Source of the DNA: Globodera rostochiensis
Lineage: Eukaryota > Nematoda > Chromadorea > Rhabditida > Heteroderidae
DNA: 64,000 nucleotides
Assembly (NCBI GenBank): GCA_018350325.1
Contig: JAEVLN010000012.1
Span: 2,749,991 to 2,813,990, forward strand
Direction: 5' to 3'
Part shown: positions 24,710 to 36,715 of the stretch, piece after piece
How the letters are laid out: each line of letters begins with the position of its first letter
How positions within the stretch are numbered: the stretch's first letter is position 1
Position numbers and translations under genes: made by a program
The notes under the pieces: generated by a model
What the model was told of the DNA's origin: nothing
What the model saw: only the letters and a program-made list of their open reading frames with translations
Database searches by the model: none

Positions 24710-25496
24710 GGAGAAAGGAGGAGCCGGAATGCGTGGCGTTTGTAACGATATAGAATCTTATCCAATAAATACTCTACGTTAAAGTACTGTCACTATTCTT
24801 TATTACCATTCCAACGATTTGTAAAAGACAAATCAAATGCAAATCATCATCTCCATTTCGATGTGTAGTACGAATTCTCACCCTCTGAATGACTTCCTTC
24901 ACATTTAATCACTCAGAATGTCACCGCTCACATTTGTACTCCATGATTTTGTCTAACATCACATTTATAGCTTATAGTAGAAAATAAACAACAACATATA
25001 CTATACATACAGAGTCAGTGCGAAAGTATTGGTCGTGGAAATTTCCGATTTTTACATAAGAAAAGTTTCAAAATATATTCAGATTATTATTCAAAGAAAT
25101 CTCCAAAAAAATTTCATTCTACACTTTCACCACAAAAAGGAACAGAATAGTGCACATTTGTGGGGGTGGGGGGGGGGGGCTTCGCCGTTACAAAATTTTG
25201 AAATTAACGATTTTTGTGATGAAATTTGTTCCAGGGTGTTAAATTTAAAAAAATTCTGAACATCTCGCCAAGGATTATCGGAAACGGGAATTCGAAATTT
25301 AATGGGAGCGGGACTCCCGCTTTTTTCCACTCGTTAAAAATCCTTTTCGGCCTAAATTAACGGGAGCATGACCCGTAATTTTCCCCCGTGGTTTCGTCCC
25401 GCCGAATTCTAATCACAAATTTTTGTTTGTGTGGTTGGTGTGAAATAATTAGACTCAGATTTAAGCCACAATTCCAATTAGATTAGAAAGTCAGAC
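24710..25496. other. Intergenic, between CRIP and PARP-1
   Basis: It contains AATAAA at 24764-24769, about 55 bp past the CRIP stop, an A/T-rich spacer and a G run near 25166-25179 followed by CTTCGCC. No gene is visible. The PARP-1 promoter probably lies within the last few hundred bases. Confidence 0.6.
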
Positions 25497-28400
25497 ATGG
25501 ATATGAATGAAACTGAAACGCCCAAGGAACCGCCTTATGGAGCCGAATACGCAAAAAGCGGTCGATCTTCATGTAAAGGCTGCAAACAGTTAATATCCCA
25601 GGTTTCAAAATATTTTGTCTTTTGCTTCAATTCAATCGTTCAGAGTGAATTACGAATGGCAGTGCGCTTTGCTTCAAAATTTTTTGATGGAATGCAAGAA
25701 AATTGGTATTGGTATTAATCTGAAATATGTTTTTATAAATGTATATATTTTAGGCATCATTTTGAATGTTTTTGGAAAAAGGCCCGCAAAAATGAATTAA
25801 GCGAGGCGGCAATTCGCGGGATGGAATGGCTGAAGTGGGAAGATCAAGAACGAATTCGGACACGAATCACAGAATTCAAAGGTTATATTGTTTATTGTGT
25901 TTAGTTAATTAATGTAAGGACAAAATTTAGCTTCTGATGATTCCGGATATACACCAAAATCGGCTACATTGGCAATTGAGCACGCGAAGTCGGGGACATC
26001 AAAGTGTTATAAATGCAAAAACGGCATAGCAAAAGGAGACCTTCGAATTTTGAGCAAAGCGTCTTTTTACCATGTCGAATGTTACCATTCTTTTGGGATT
26101 TTCCAGAAAAGTGCGGAAGAGTGAGTGTTTAATGCAGTAGAAGTAAAGTGAAATCATTCGTTCAGCTTGGTTGGATACACTGACCTCACCGAGGATGAGC
26201 AAAAGCGAATTAATGGTTTTTTTCCAAAAGCAACGCAAACGCCGGCGGAGGAAAGCGGAGGGTGTGTGTATGAAATTTTGGTACCATGGAATGCGACTTT
26301 TAAGGTCTAAGCGGAAGAAAGAAGAATCCACTAGTGGAACGCTTGAGGGGACGCCAATAGCTAAACGGATGAAGACGGAAGGCGTTGATGACGACGCAAA
26401 GTTGAAGGTAGGGGAGTATTGCACGTTCAAGCATCATCTAGAAGCCTATTATTTTAGAAACAATCGGAAGCTCTATGGAACACAAGGACTGCATTGCGGG
26501 ACAATTTGAGCAACGGCGAAATGGTTCGAATTGAGCTGTTTGTGTCGATTTAACTGATGGCTTAGGTCATCAGAGAACTCTAAAATGATTAGTCTGAAAT
26601 CAATTAAATAAATATAATTTAGGAGGAACTTTTGGAAGCCAATGGAAATTACAAATCGAAGAAAGGAGGCGTCGAGCGGATGTTGGACAAGTTGGTTGAC
26701 TGTGTGGTGTTCGGAGTTCCCCAGCCGTGTTCGCAGTGCAAAGGGGCCTTGAATTACAAGTAACGATATGCCGAAGGGATTTGCCTTCAAATGTTTTTTT
26801 AGTTCGACACTCCACTCCTATAAATGCTCTGGTTTTTTGTCAGAGTACACTAGATGCCTTAACAGCACACGGACTCCACAAAGACGACCATTTCAAATTC
26901 CAAAAAAGATGATCAAGAACAACAAATTCTTAAAAACCATTAAAACACCGGTTAGTTTTCACAAATACGGAAATGCATTCTTTTTCAGTTGCTTTCTGAG
27001 CGGATCTACTCGGCAGCAGCGTTGACCGATGAAGTAGTTTTGGAGCCAAAGCCACACACAAACCTAAAGTCGGTTTCGAGGGAGTCAAGGAGTAAATTTT
27101 TTATTAGAGCCATTCTTTTCCTTAATTCAATTTCAATACAGAAAAGAGCGGGTCTTCTTCTGGCCGTCAGAAATTGGTTGAAAAGCACGGATTTGTTGTT
27201 GGTTTGTAAGATTTCTAACTATTGGTTATTTTTTTGCTCTTAGATCCTCAATGCGATGTTGCGGACACGTGCCATGTTTATCTAGATCCAGAAACGAGTG
27301 GGTTTGATTAAATTCTTTGTGTGTTTATCATTTTAATCTAATATTATTCTTATAGAGCAGCCATGGCAGGTCAATCTGTCTGTTGTTGACATTTCACGAG
27401 GGAAGAATTCATATTATAAGCTCCAAATTGTCAAAGAAGATTATGGATCGAAGTTTATCTCAAGTTGTTATTATTACAATTAATTTAAAATTTTTAGTTT
27501 CTATTTGTTTCGCTCTTGGGGCAGAATTGGGACGACGATTGGCGGAACAAAAACCAATGCTTATGGAACCGATCGCGAGGATTGCATCGACGAGTTCAAA
27601 AGGTCCGTTTCACTAATTGATGTCATTATTGGCGAAGATTTTAAAGGCTTTTTGAAGAGAAGTCTCTGAATGATTGGGAGTCGTACATTGCGGGAGAGTT
27701 CAAGAAGAAACCGGGTGGAATGGACATTTTGGATGTCGGTTTTACTGAAAAAAAGGTGTTGCTTTGTTGCTGTTAAATCGGCCTAAATTCAATTTTAGAA
27801 CGACATCAACACGTCAACATTTGACGTTGAGAAGTCCGTGTCTAATTTGCCTCGTCCGGTGAAAGAAATTCTTTCGATGGTTTTCGATGTCAACTTATTT
27901 ACGGATACGTTACGGGAATTTGAGGTACTTATTTTATGATACGTCTTACCATGGAGGACGACCACCAAATTTAGCTTTTTTTTCCCTGTATTTTATTGCG
28001 GCATTCCTGGCGTGTACTATTGAAATTTTACCCTATTTTTTGGTTCAGATTGACCTAACGAAAATGCCTCTCGGCCGTCTCAGCCGTGCACAAGTGCTCA
28101 AGGCGTACAGGGTTCTGACTGAATTGCAGCAGATTCTTGAAAAGGGACAGGATGGCCAAGTTCAGCCTGTATCACGAGGAGTCTTTGTGGACTTTACCAA
28201 TCGATTCTACACTCTCATCCCACACGCCACCGGGTTGAAATCTCCGCCAATTCTCGACAATATCAACACATTGAAGGAGAAGTGTACCATGTTGGACAAT
28301 TTGCTCTCAATTGAGATTGCATATAACTTGCTCAAATCTGAGGAAAAAGAGGCTGGGGACAAAGATGCTTTCGATTTGCATTACGAAAAACTGAACTGCA

Positions 28401-29527
28401 AAATGGAGGTCCCTTTGTTAATGGAATTTGTAGACCAGAGACTCTCATTAAGGTACTTGATCAAAATTCGCAAGAATTTTCATTGATAAAAAAACTGGTT
28501 GATGTTGGCCATGCACCGACGCACGGAATTCAATTGGAAATCATCAATGTTTTTATTTAAAGTGATTTATTTATTTATTTTTGTTTTTTAGGTTCTTAAA
28601 ATTGAACGTGAAGTGGAATCCAAACGGTTCAAAAAGGACATTGGCAATTTGCATTTGCTGTGGCATGGAAGTGAGTTTCGGCACTTAAAATCGTGATTAT
28701 TAAAAAAAACAGCATTTATTTCAATGTTTTTAGATTAGGTTTACCGTAGTATAGTAAAATTCATTTATAATAATTATTTGAAATAAAGCATTTTAATTTG
28801 AAAGGAATGAATTTTCAGGTCGGCTTTCAAACTACATCGGCATTCTTAGTCAGGGACTTCGAATCTCACCGCCTGAAGCGCCTGTGGTTTGCACAAATTG
28901 ATAGCTTTTTGTTTCTTAAAACTTTAATTTCAGACCGGGTATATGTTTGGAAAAGGAATTTACTTTGCGGATATGGTAAAAAAAAACAAATTTTGCGGTT
29001 TATATTTCTCTCCTTTTTCTTCGCTAGGTGACTAAATCTGCCAATTATTGTTACGTGATGAATGGTCAAGGGCTGTTGCTTCTCTGTGAAGTCGCATTGG
29101 GCGACATTCAGGAGGAAAAGAACGGCAGAGAAATCAAAAAGCCAAAAAAGGGCAAGAACAGCGTTAAAGGTAACTTTTTTAAATTTTATTTTTGCTTTTT
29201 GTTAAAAAGGGCGATTTAATTGCACTCTGAGACTTGTCACGTATTCAAAATGTAGCAGTACACAGAAGAATAACATCATACTTCTCTTCTTCAGGTGTTG
29301 GGGGAACAGTGCCAAATCCTGACGAGTTTGAGAATTTAAACGGCGCAACGATACCGTGTGGAAAACCGATTAAATTGGATGCGAAGGATCTGTCGTTGCT
29401 TTACAATGAGTGCGTTTAAAAATTGAAAATAATCGGAACTTTTTAATTCAGATTTGTCGTCTATGACGAGGCTCAAATCCGATTGAAATACTTGATTAGC
29501 GTGAAGATTGGAAGCACACTTCTTTGA
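25497..29527 (+). CDS. parp-1: Poly(ADP-ribose) polymerase 1 (PARP-1)
   Basis: Nuclear DNA-strand-break sensor that uses NAD+ to attach poly(ADP-ribose) to itself and chromatin proteins. Domains in order: zf-PARP 1 (25497-25880, CKGCKQLI then HHFECFWKK); zf-PARP 2 (25930-26230, CYKCKNGIAKGDLRI, FYHVECYHSFG); a basic Lys/Arg-rich linker (KRMKTEG); the PADR1/third zinc region (26480-26950, CVVFGVPQPCSQCKGALNY); WGR (27360-27640, YGSKFYLFRSWGRIGT); the PARP regulatory helical domain (27800-28440, MPLGRLSRAQVLKAY); and the ART catalytic domain (28590-29527). The catalytic H-Y-E residues are visible: His in HLLWHGS, Tyr in KSANYCY, Glu in SLLYNE joined across an intron to FVVYD. The stop is at 29525-29527. 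About 60 residues separate PADR1 and WGR, with no recognisable BRCT domain. Exon boundaries were inferred. Confidence 0.95.
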
Positions 29528-29841
29528 ACTGTTTTCGTTGAACTTTGGTTTTTGGAAATCTGTCAAACGCCAGAATCAGAACCCGCTTTACCTTATTTAT
29601 TCTTGCAATGTTTATTTTGCTTTGTGCGTCAATACGCTGGTGAAATGATTCCGACAATGCGAATTTTGCCTAATTTATTTTCTTCGCTTAGAATACGATC
29701 GATTAAATAGATTTTATTGTGCTGATGGTATTCCATGTTTATATATCACAATATCGCTATCGCAGTCGATGTAGAAATGATTATTTGATCAATTTGGTTT
29801 CCAAGGGGAGATTTTTGTCTGGTTTACCAAAACATAACGGA
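29528..29841. other. Intergenic, parp-1 to ppfr-4
   Basis: A 314-bp A/T-rich gap between two same-strand genes. There is no clear AATAAA close to the PARP stop; the only near match is around 29703, AATAGA. No RNA gene is seen. It may be an operon spacer. Confidence 0.5.
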
Positions 29842-31189
29842 ATGTCGCAACCCGAACAGTCAATGGACCAGCAGTTTGGTTATTGTGAAGGTGTCGTCGA
29901 TGATCTGTTGAAGGGTCGGCTTGGGGACTCAAAGTCTTCGCAGAGGAATGTGAGTTGGCACATTCTTTTCCGGCTGTTTTTGACCGAAATACGAACAGGA
30001 GACACTAAAGAATTGCATGCGAATGTTGCAATTGCTTTCTGAAGCGGTCGAAAGGCTGGCGTTGTTCAGTGCCAACGAGGAGGCGGACGAAATTCCAACG
30101 AATTCCCTGCGGTTTCTGCTGATCCCCGCCTATTTGGCCTCAGCTCTGCAAGAAATCAACGTGGAAATGGACAAAAGGGGAGCGTATTTGAGAGCATCAA
30201 AGGTCTTTTTGATTGAAGAATGGATTTACATTAATTGAAATCCTAACATTTCCATCCCTAATGAATAAATTCTTTTTAGAAGCATTATCGCGAGTTTTTG
30301 GAAAGTCTGTCGCTTTTTGGACTTATCAATTTCCGACTTCCGTGGCTTGACGAAGAGAATCGACCGCGCGATCAAGGGGAAGGCGGCGGGCGGCTTATCG
30401 GTGATTCTTTTGAGGAAGCGAAAGCGCGTCGCCAGCGCACTGTTTCTCGTCTTCAGCAGTTGGAACAGCTCGAAAAAACACTCGAACGATTGAAAAACGA
30501 AAAACGACGGAATGATGATGAGGCGGCTCAGGTGGACATATTGCGATAAAGCTATTATTTTTAGGAAGTTCTTCTAATTTAATGGCTGAGTTGACTTAAT
30601 TTTCCCGCATTTAGCGAGAAATAATTTACACACTTTTGCGTCTTTGGTCCGTCCGATCTGTGAAGGAATTGGATATGATTGAAGGTGCGTTTCTTTCGTC
30701 TGTATTTGATTAATCGGTGAGCAATTCGAACTTCAGAAGAACTCAAAATGGTCGAACAGTTTGAAATGCGCAACTCTCATCCGACAACATTTGGCGATTC
30801 CGCCTGCACTTCTAATGACTCAAAATCCGCTGAACGTAAGTCCGTACTATTTTAAAGTTAATTTGTTTCATATAAATTCTTCCAATATTTTTTCAGCCGT
30901 CCGATTGAAGCCGTTCATTATCGCACGGTCTGAGGCCCAGAAACGCGTGTTTGGACTCGGTTATCCGAGTGTGCCCACAACGACTGTCGATGAATGGTAT
31001 GATCAAACTTTTGGCAACGGAGCAAAGCCGTCTTCATTCAACATTGGGCAACGCAAGACGGACGACGACGACGACGAGGAGGAGGATGAAGAAGAAGAGA
31101 CAGAAACGAAGCGGCGCGCGCAAATTCGACGTGATGAATGGAAGGACATGAACCGGCGAGGGTGTGGGAACACATACAATAAGGGGTAA
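29842..31189 (+). CDS. ppfr-4: TAP42/alpha4 family PP2A-associated regulator (IGBP1)
   Basis: Binds and stabilises catalytic subunits of PP2A-type phosphatases (PP2A, PP4, PP6) outside their canonical holoenzymes, downstream of TOR in yeast. The N-terminal helical TPR-like domain is recognisable from ETLKNCMRMLQLLSEAVERL and LRFLLIPAYLASALQ, followed by KHYREFLESLSLFGLI. The central part is a charged coiled coil (EQLEKTLERLKNEKRR). The C-terminal signature is very strong: KPFIIARSEAQKRVFGLGYP, then VPTTTVDEWYDQ. An acidic D/E stretch and RRDEWKDMNRRGCGNTYNKG end the protein at TAA (31187-31189). At least five exons are separated by short introns. Start Met 29842 (MSQPEQSM) gives a family-like N-terminus. 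AATAAA lies at 31293. It begins about 310 bp after parp-1 and ends about 225 bp before phax, on the same strand. Confidence 0.92.
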
Positions 31190-31292
31190 ATAGGGCCAAT
31201 TCTGCTTATTTTGTGCCTCTATTTTAATACCAATTTAATTTTTGTTTATTCCTGCAGCTTATAAACTTTTATCGTACATTGTCGAATTAAAG

Positions 31293-31298
31293 AATAAA
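31293..31298 (+). terminator. Polyadenylation signal of ppfr-4
   Basis: AATAAA about 105 bp after the ppfr-4 stop, in A/T-rich 3' sequence and before the PHAX start at 31414. Confidence 0.6.
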
Positions 31299-31413
31299 TT
31301 TTTTGTTTTAAGAAAAAACAACGGTTTTTTGTTTATACTATCCGATTGAATACATTTGATAATTTCTTTAACATATTTTTGAACTAATTGAAAATCAGAA
31401 AAAATACTCCGGA

Positions 31414-33200
31414 ATGGGTGATTTCCGAGAGAAACAAACGCCTACAAATGGACAGAACGGCAGCGATGTCAGTGATGATGAGGAGCAAATGCACAAACGG
31501 ATTTTGGACGGGCGGCCCAAAGCTGTGCCCAAACGCATAACGATGCTTAGCAACGGTGGGGCATCGACGTCCGCTAGCAGTGCTGCAGGTCATCCGGACG
31601 ACGAAATGGTGAAAAGCTCATCCCCTTTACTTTCAATTACATTCGAGGAGAATTAAATCATTTTAGTCTGAAAGCCTTGGTGAAGATTTCCCGAAGAAGG
31701 CGTCGCTTTGTGCAGGGCAATTATGGACTGACACCGTGCTGATGCAATCGCTGGAGGATAAAATGGGAGGCACTGCCGGTAAAGGAACAACAATTGTAGA
31801 GTTGAGGGACCGCGGGGCGGAGACGTACGCCCTGAAGAAGGTGAACAAAAACGCCCTAAAGAAGGTTAGCAAAAAGGCTCTGAAGAATGTGAGCAAAACC
31901 GCTCTGAAGAAAGTCGGCGGGAAGAGAAGGCGAAGTGAGGATATAGCCGAGGCGATGTTCGACGACGATGGATCGTCGGGAGGCCAAATTGACGACACAA
32001 AAGACAACAAATCGGACGTTTTGAAAGAAATGGGAAAGGAATCGAAGGAAGGGGTGGACGACGCGGACGAAGTTCGATTTTTTTTTACCAATAATTCTTA
32101 TTCGAATTCCATTCTTTCTTAAGGCCCTTTCAGTTGCTGTGGACTCGGCGGTTTCTCTTTGGGAGGGCGTCGACACGGGCTCCGCTGAACCTCCGCTCGA
32201 ACAAAGTCGCAAAAGGAAAGGGAAATGGAAACGTTTTAAGCGAGACAACCGCCGTCATCTAAAGAATAAACATCCGTGGAAAAAACCCCTTAAACAGGGA
32301 CTTAAAATGCTCCAAAACGATGTCAAAACATCGGAGGGGGGAAAAGAACAGCAGCCGCTGAAACTACGGAAAATGGTGCCGGCCGAAATATTTGTGCCAC
32401 ACAAACTGTTAACGCCGGCCTATGCGCAGAGTAAACTGTTTGAAGTGGACTTTGATGCAGAAGCACTGAGCGAAGAACAACTCGCGCAAGCGATAGCCGA
32501 CGCACTTGGAGAGACAATTCCGGTGAGAGGAAAGGGTTTCTTTTCTTGGAAAAAGGAATTGTTTTGTAATTGGAAAACAGTAACAGTTCCACATTCTTAA
32601 AACCTTCTCCCCCCCCGGACTTCATAAGATTTTAAAAATGGGTGTGAACTACACTTACTTTGACTTTTATCTTAGGAATTGATTTGCAAAGCTGTACACT
32701 TTACCGGAAAGTTGCATGCCGTGGAACTGTTCAAAAAATGCCAGGAAGTGGAGAGAAATGGCGGGATGTTGACGCAGAATCGCAACCGACGGAGGACGCC
32801 GGGGGGTGTGTTCATGCAATTGTTCAATGAGAGTACAGATGTCGGCGAGCAGCAAAAGGCATAATTTTCTGATTGAGGCAGCTTTCACGAACATTATAAT
32901 GTGACGAAATTAAGAAAGAGATGTACAAATTCGGTGCGGAAAAACAGCGACAGAGCGGACGTTTCCCAAAATGGTGGGACAAACGTAAAGAGCAAAAAGA
33001 GAAGAGAGAGGCCGAGAAGAGGCAGCTGAACCAACCAGAGACGCCAGATATTATTAAGGTTTCTGACTTTTTCTTATTAAGCAAGACGCGTGCGTCAATA
33101 TCAGTTTCAGGACAGCGAATTGCCCAGGTCAAACGAGTTGATTAAGCCCGAATTAAATGTTCCGAGCGGCTCAATGGAAGATATTCCCCAAGACGGATAG
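31414..33200 (+). CDS. phax: PHAX, phosphorylated adaptor for snRNA export
   Basis: Adaptor that links the cap-binding complex on U snRNAs to the CRM1 exportin; it also acts on snoRNA transport. The N-terminal half is low complexity, with acidic/Ser patches and a Lys-rich tandem repeat (31826-31925). The RNA-binding domain is in the C-terminal half: the segment FVPHKLLTPAYAQSKLFEVD, ALSEEQLAQAIADALGE, then after an intron LICKAVHFTGKLHAVELF, EVERNGGML and the hallmark RRRTPGGVFMQL. After a further intron comes a basic helix (KEMYKFGAEKQRQSGRF, KWWDKRKEQKEKREAEK), and the frame ends at TAG 33198-33200. The Met at 31414 follows an acceptor-like TCAG. Family assignment rests on the TPGGVF motif plus its surrounding helices. 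It is the third gene of a same-strand cluster. Confidence 0.88.
31826..31925 (+). repeat. Four in-frame 24-bp repeats encoding Lys-rich octapeptides in PHAX
   Basis: Four consecutive eight-residue units of the form ALKKV-S-K-x (ALKKVNKN, ALKKVSKK, ALKNVSKT, ALKKVGGK). The region is strongly basic and could extend nuclear localisation or RNA contact; function is inferred. Confidence 0.85.
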
Positions 33201-33371
33201 AAAGTGCTGTGGTTGTTTTATGATCAGAGATTTTTACCGTTTTCAGACTGATGTTATTTTTATCACTTGCATATAGATGCTACATATATAAAAAAGGAAG
33301 ACGTAAAAGTAATTTCTCCAAAATTCTGTCGGATTTGGTTCTCACAAGTTGTCCCTGACTATTTTAAACGT

Positions 33372-35119
33372 TCATCTGTACAGTTCCTCCAACTTTCGAC
33401 AATTGGTCAGGTCCATCTCCTGCGCTCTTCTCCACAATTCGGAGTCTCCCCGCATTTTCGCTGTCCATAAAAGACCCTCGCCTTAAGTGAACAAATATAA
33501 AAATATAAGAAATTTTTGTTTACGGTGAGACTTCTCCCGATAACACTGATTGCGAAGATGGCCCACATAGTCATCTTCCACGTGCTAATGGTTTGTGTTT
33601 AGAACGAGCCAATTTGTTCGTTCAATAACCTGTTCCACTTGTTGAAGACGTTTTCCGTAGTTGGCCTCAAAGTCCGGCTTTGTGTAGTAAGGTATTCGCA
33701 GATCCCTCGTGTATCTTAGGACGTGGTATGTGCTGAAACATGGAATTTAACGTCTTAAGTAAATGGGCATTTGCGTGGGGACGTACAAACCAACCTGTCT
33801 CTGTTCAATGAGTATATTGGATCACTGGAAAACAATTGGACAAGAAGGCCACCGACGATGATGACGATAATAGGCAATATTTGTAGCAATTGGTAGAAAA
33901 GATTCTTTGGGGAAAATGTGAATGAGTCACGGAAATGGCACATTAGAATAATTAAATTCAAAGTTTATTGTTCCAAAAAGGGGCAATATTTGACCATTTG
34001 CCTTTCTTAAGTTCCACCCATTTCTTACCGGCTCTTCCCGTTGTTGTTGCTCTGTATGACGAAAATGGAACTGCCCGCGTCTTCGATGCACTGACCCAGA
34101 AGGAAACCCACCGCCAAAAAACATTTCGAAAATGTCCTCCGGAGACATTTCCGCTAAAGTGGGGGGGGCATCCAGAAAGTGCCATACAAATTTGAAATCC
34201 CCCAAAAATTACATTCAAACCCTCTGTTCACGTCATAGTCATAAAAATCCGAATGTTGGCGGCGAGCAGCCGCTCTCTGCTGCTCTTCACTGCCATAACG
34301 GTCATAATCGTCGCGCTTCTTCGAGTCCGAAAGTACGGCATAGGCGTTGCCGAGAGCTAATTGGGAGAGTTCAGAGAATATAAACCAAAATTTAATTACT
34401 CCAAACCTTTAAACGCTTCCGTTGAGCCAGGCGCTTTGCACTTGTCCGGGTGCAGTTTCAACGCCAATTCGCGGTACTTTTTCTTGAGCAAAATTTCGCA
34501 GAACTCGGCTTTATTTATTTCCAAAATTTCGTAGTAGTCTTTGCAGTGTCTGATCCTCTCCACGTGGCTCACTTCCTCACTCGTAAACACATTTTGGTGG
34601 ACGCCCGTCGTCGGTGTTCTGCCAGCACTTTTTGACCGCGATCGGTCCGTGCCATCGGCGGCGGCTGAGGCTTCTTGGGCTTTTGAGCGATGAGACCTCC
34701 CACCTGCCGATTGGATGAGTGATCTAACGTAAACCCACAATCCATGGTGAGGGATGTCTTTTTTTCCTCGAATATTTTATCAAAAAGATCAAAATCGTTT
34801 GGTCAGTACCAGAATGGCTTGGCCCTGGCGAATCGCTCCGTGCCTTTGGCTTTCTGTTCCTCAACGCGTCCGCCTCGTCGAATGAGTTGTAATGGTCGTC
34901 GTGAGAGTAATTGTTGTTTTCCCGCTGCTGTCGATGGTCCTCCGGCGTCGAGAAGGGCACGTGTCCGTTCGCCAGGATGGAGTTCACGTCGCAGTCGGGG
35001 TCGAGTCGTTTGGCCTTCCTCAGCAGCCGCTGCATTTCCTGCAAGTCATTGGCCTTCATCGCATTCTTCGCTCGAAGAACGCATTCTCTGGCCGCGTCAC
35101 GATTCGCTTCTATGACCAT
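33372..35119 (-). CDS. dnajb12: DNAJB12/DNAJB14-like ER membrane J-domain protein
   Basis: Tail-anchored ER co-chaperone that recruits HSP70 for quality control of membrane proteins. It starts at Met 35119 with an N-terminal helical segment ([31 protein letters not shown]). The J domain spans exons at about 34400-34560 and 34260-34355: [57 protein letters not shown]. The HPD motif is intact. A conserved middle follows ([20 protein letters not shown]), then a TM segment at about 33820-33900 ([20 protein letters not shown]). The DUF1977-like C-terminus is [20 protein letters not shown], then [16 protein letters not shown]. The last small exon at about 33372-33480 ([18 protein letters not shown]) ends at TGA 33372-33374. 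The gene converges with PHAX, leaving about 170 bp between their stops. Confidence 0.92.
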
Positions 35120-35394
35120 CTCAATAATTGGTAATGGAATAAAGATTTAAACGTTAGCGGAGAATAAGTTTAACCTGAAATATGCAAAATTTCACTCAAG
35201 AAAATGCTTGGTTATAAAATAGAATAAAACGTGAGACCATAAGTTAAAGACGAATGAACACAGCAATCGATTTAATCGGATGTTGTTTTTTGCATACAAA
35301 TTCATCTTTTATGTTAGGGGTTTGATGGATAAAGTGCTTTATACAATTTGAACATTGAACGATTTTAAACAACGAAAAAGCAGCCTTCTACAAA

Positions 35395-36212
35395 ATGTCC
35401 CATCAAACGAAGGATTTTGAGCGACCGGAAATTGAAGTAAAAACTGAGCGTGAACAAAAGAGGTCGGCTATTTGTACTTAATTAAAAGTATTTGATTATA
35501 CATAATTAGTGCGGTAACAGCGATCGGTTCGTCTTCTGCTGAGAATTTGGAGGAATTCCGTTGTGCCAATTCGGACTGTCAGCTTTCAGTCAAATGTTGT
35601 TATGGAAAATTGGAGTTTGAGAAAGCCGGGTCGTCTCAAATTGTGCATTATTTATATACGAATAAAGCATTTTACATTATTTTTGTGACTCCGTGTTTTT
35701 AGGTACAAGGAACAATGCTATTACATGAGAAACCCTTTCGAGCCGCCTAATTACCACAAATCCCATCGGGACTATTCCATCGACGACTTCATTGTCGTGG
35801 GCTCTCGCTGTTTCATTTGCGAACAGCAAATCTGCGTGGACGAAGTCAGTTGGAAGAGATTTTTTGAAAGGAATTGACCGTTTTGCTTTTGAAATGTTTT
35901 CTATTAGTTTTCATAACAAAAAATTGTTCGTAATCGGTGCCGTCGGACTCGACCGCCTCTAATCCGCTTCAAATTGGTTCTTTCTGGGTTATTCATTTGA
36001 AGTTTCGGGAATCGGTTCCTTTCTCAACTTGCAGGAATGTTGCTTGTTCTACAAGCACACGTACTGTCTGCGCTGTGTGTGGAGAGAGAAGAACAGTTTC
36101 CCGAACGAATTGGTCGCGGTGGGCTTTGATTATTTATTTACAAATTGTTTTCAATTCATTCATTCAGCAAGCCGCGAAGAGTCTTCGGAGCGAAAAGGGA
36201 AAATTGCCCTAA
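35395..36212 (+). CDS. cdpf1: CDPF1-like Cys-rich DPF-motif protein
   Basis: Small conserved eukaryotic protein of unknown function, known for a cysteine-rich, DPF-motif domain that probably binds zinc. Five short exons are read: 35395-35462 (MSHQTKDFERPEIEVKTE), 35511-about 35640 (EEFRCANSDCQLSVKCCYGK), 35701-35844 (YYMRNPFEPPNYHK; DDFIVVGSRCFICEQQIC), 36034-36118 (ECCLFYKHTYCLRCVWREKN, SFPNEL) and 36168-36212. The NPF at the family's DPF position, the VVGSRCFICEQQICV block and the CLFYKHTYCLRCV block align with the vertebrate protein. AATAAA at 36245-36250 lies about 35 bp past the stop. Biochemical role unknown. Confidence 0.82.
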
Positions 36213-36244
36213 TTAATTCACAATAATTGTTTGATTTTTGTTGC

Positions 36245-36250
36245 AATAAA
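36245..36250 (+). terminator. Polyadenylation signal of the CDPF1-like gene
   Basis: AATAAA 33 bp after the TAA stop at 36210-36212. Confidence 0.7.
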
Positions 36251-36715
36251 TATTCGGCACAAATAAAGAGTTCATTCATTTTGACTTTACAAATCCAATT
36301 CCATGCCCTCTTTGGCCGACCAACAAAAACCGTACAGTGATTCCCTTCGACACATCGGACGAATGCCCCACCCCCCGCCATCTGTCCAACGTTTCCTGTT
36401 GTGTCGTTGTCCATTTCCCTCTTTTTGCTGTACTTCGGTAATCCTCCTCCCTCCGGCGATTGCGCAGATTCCCCCCCCCACCCCCCAAAGGGAGAGGAGG
36501 GCAATAATCTCGTCTGCCCCCCCCCATAGGAAAGTGTACATCTGACGACCCACAATCAACAGCCCCCCCCCCTCCCCCCTCCGGACAGAGACCAAAAAAC
36601 TGTAAAATTATTTGACGGAATGTCCTCTGAAAAATAAGTCGAATAGGCCAATGTTTTTTATTCTTCAAATTGACCGTTTGTTCAGACCGTTCGGCGCCCT
36701 TTTCTTCTGCCATCG
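36251..36715. other. Intergenic, CDPF1-like to EB-like gene
   Basis: It contains C-rich runs (36471-36487, 36518-36527, 36564-36580) and no supported gene. It is likely to hold the promoter of the secreted EB-like gene. Confidence 0.5.

Noticed and set aside
25140..25330. Possible dispersed repeat shared with 23280-23400 (G run followed by CTTC and A/T-rich flanks)
   Set aside because: The similarity is limited to the homopolymer and a few bases by eye and cannot be told from composition without an alignment.
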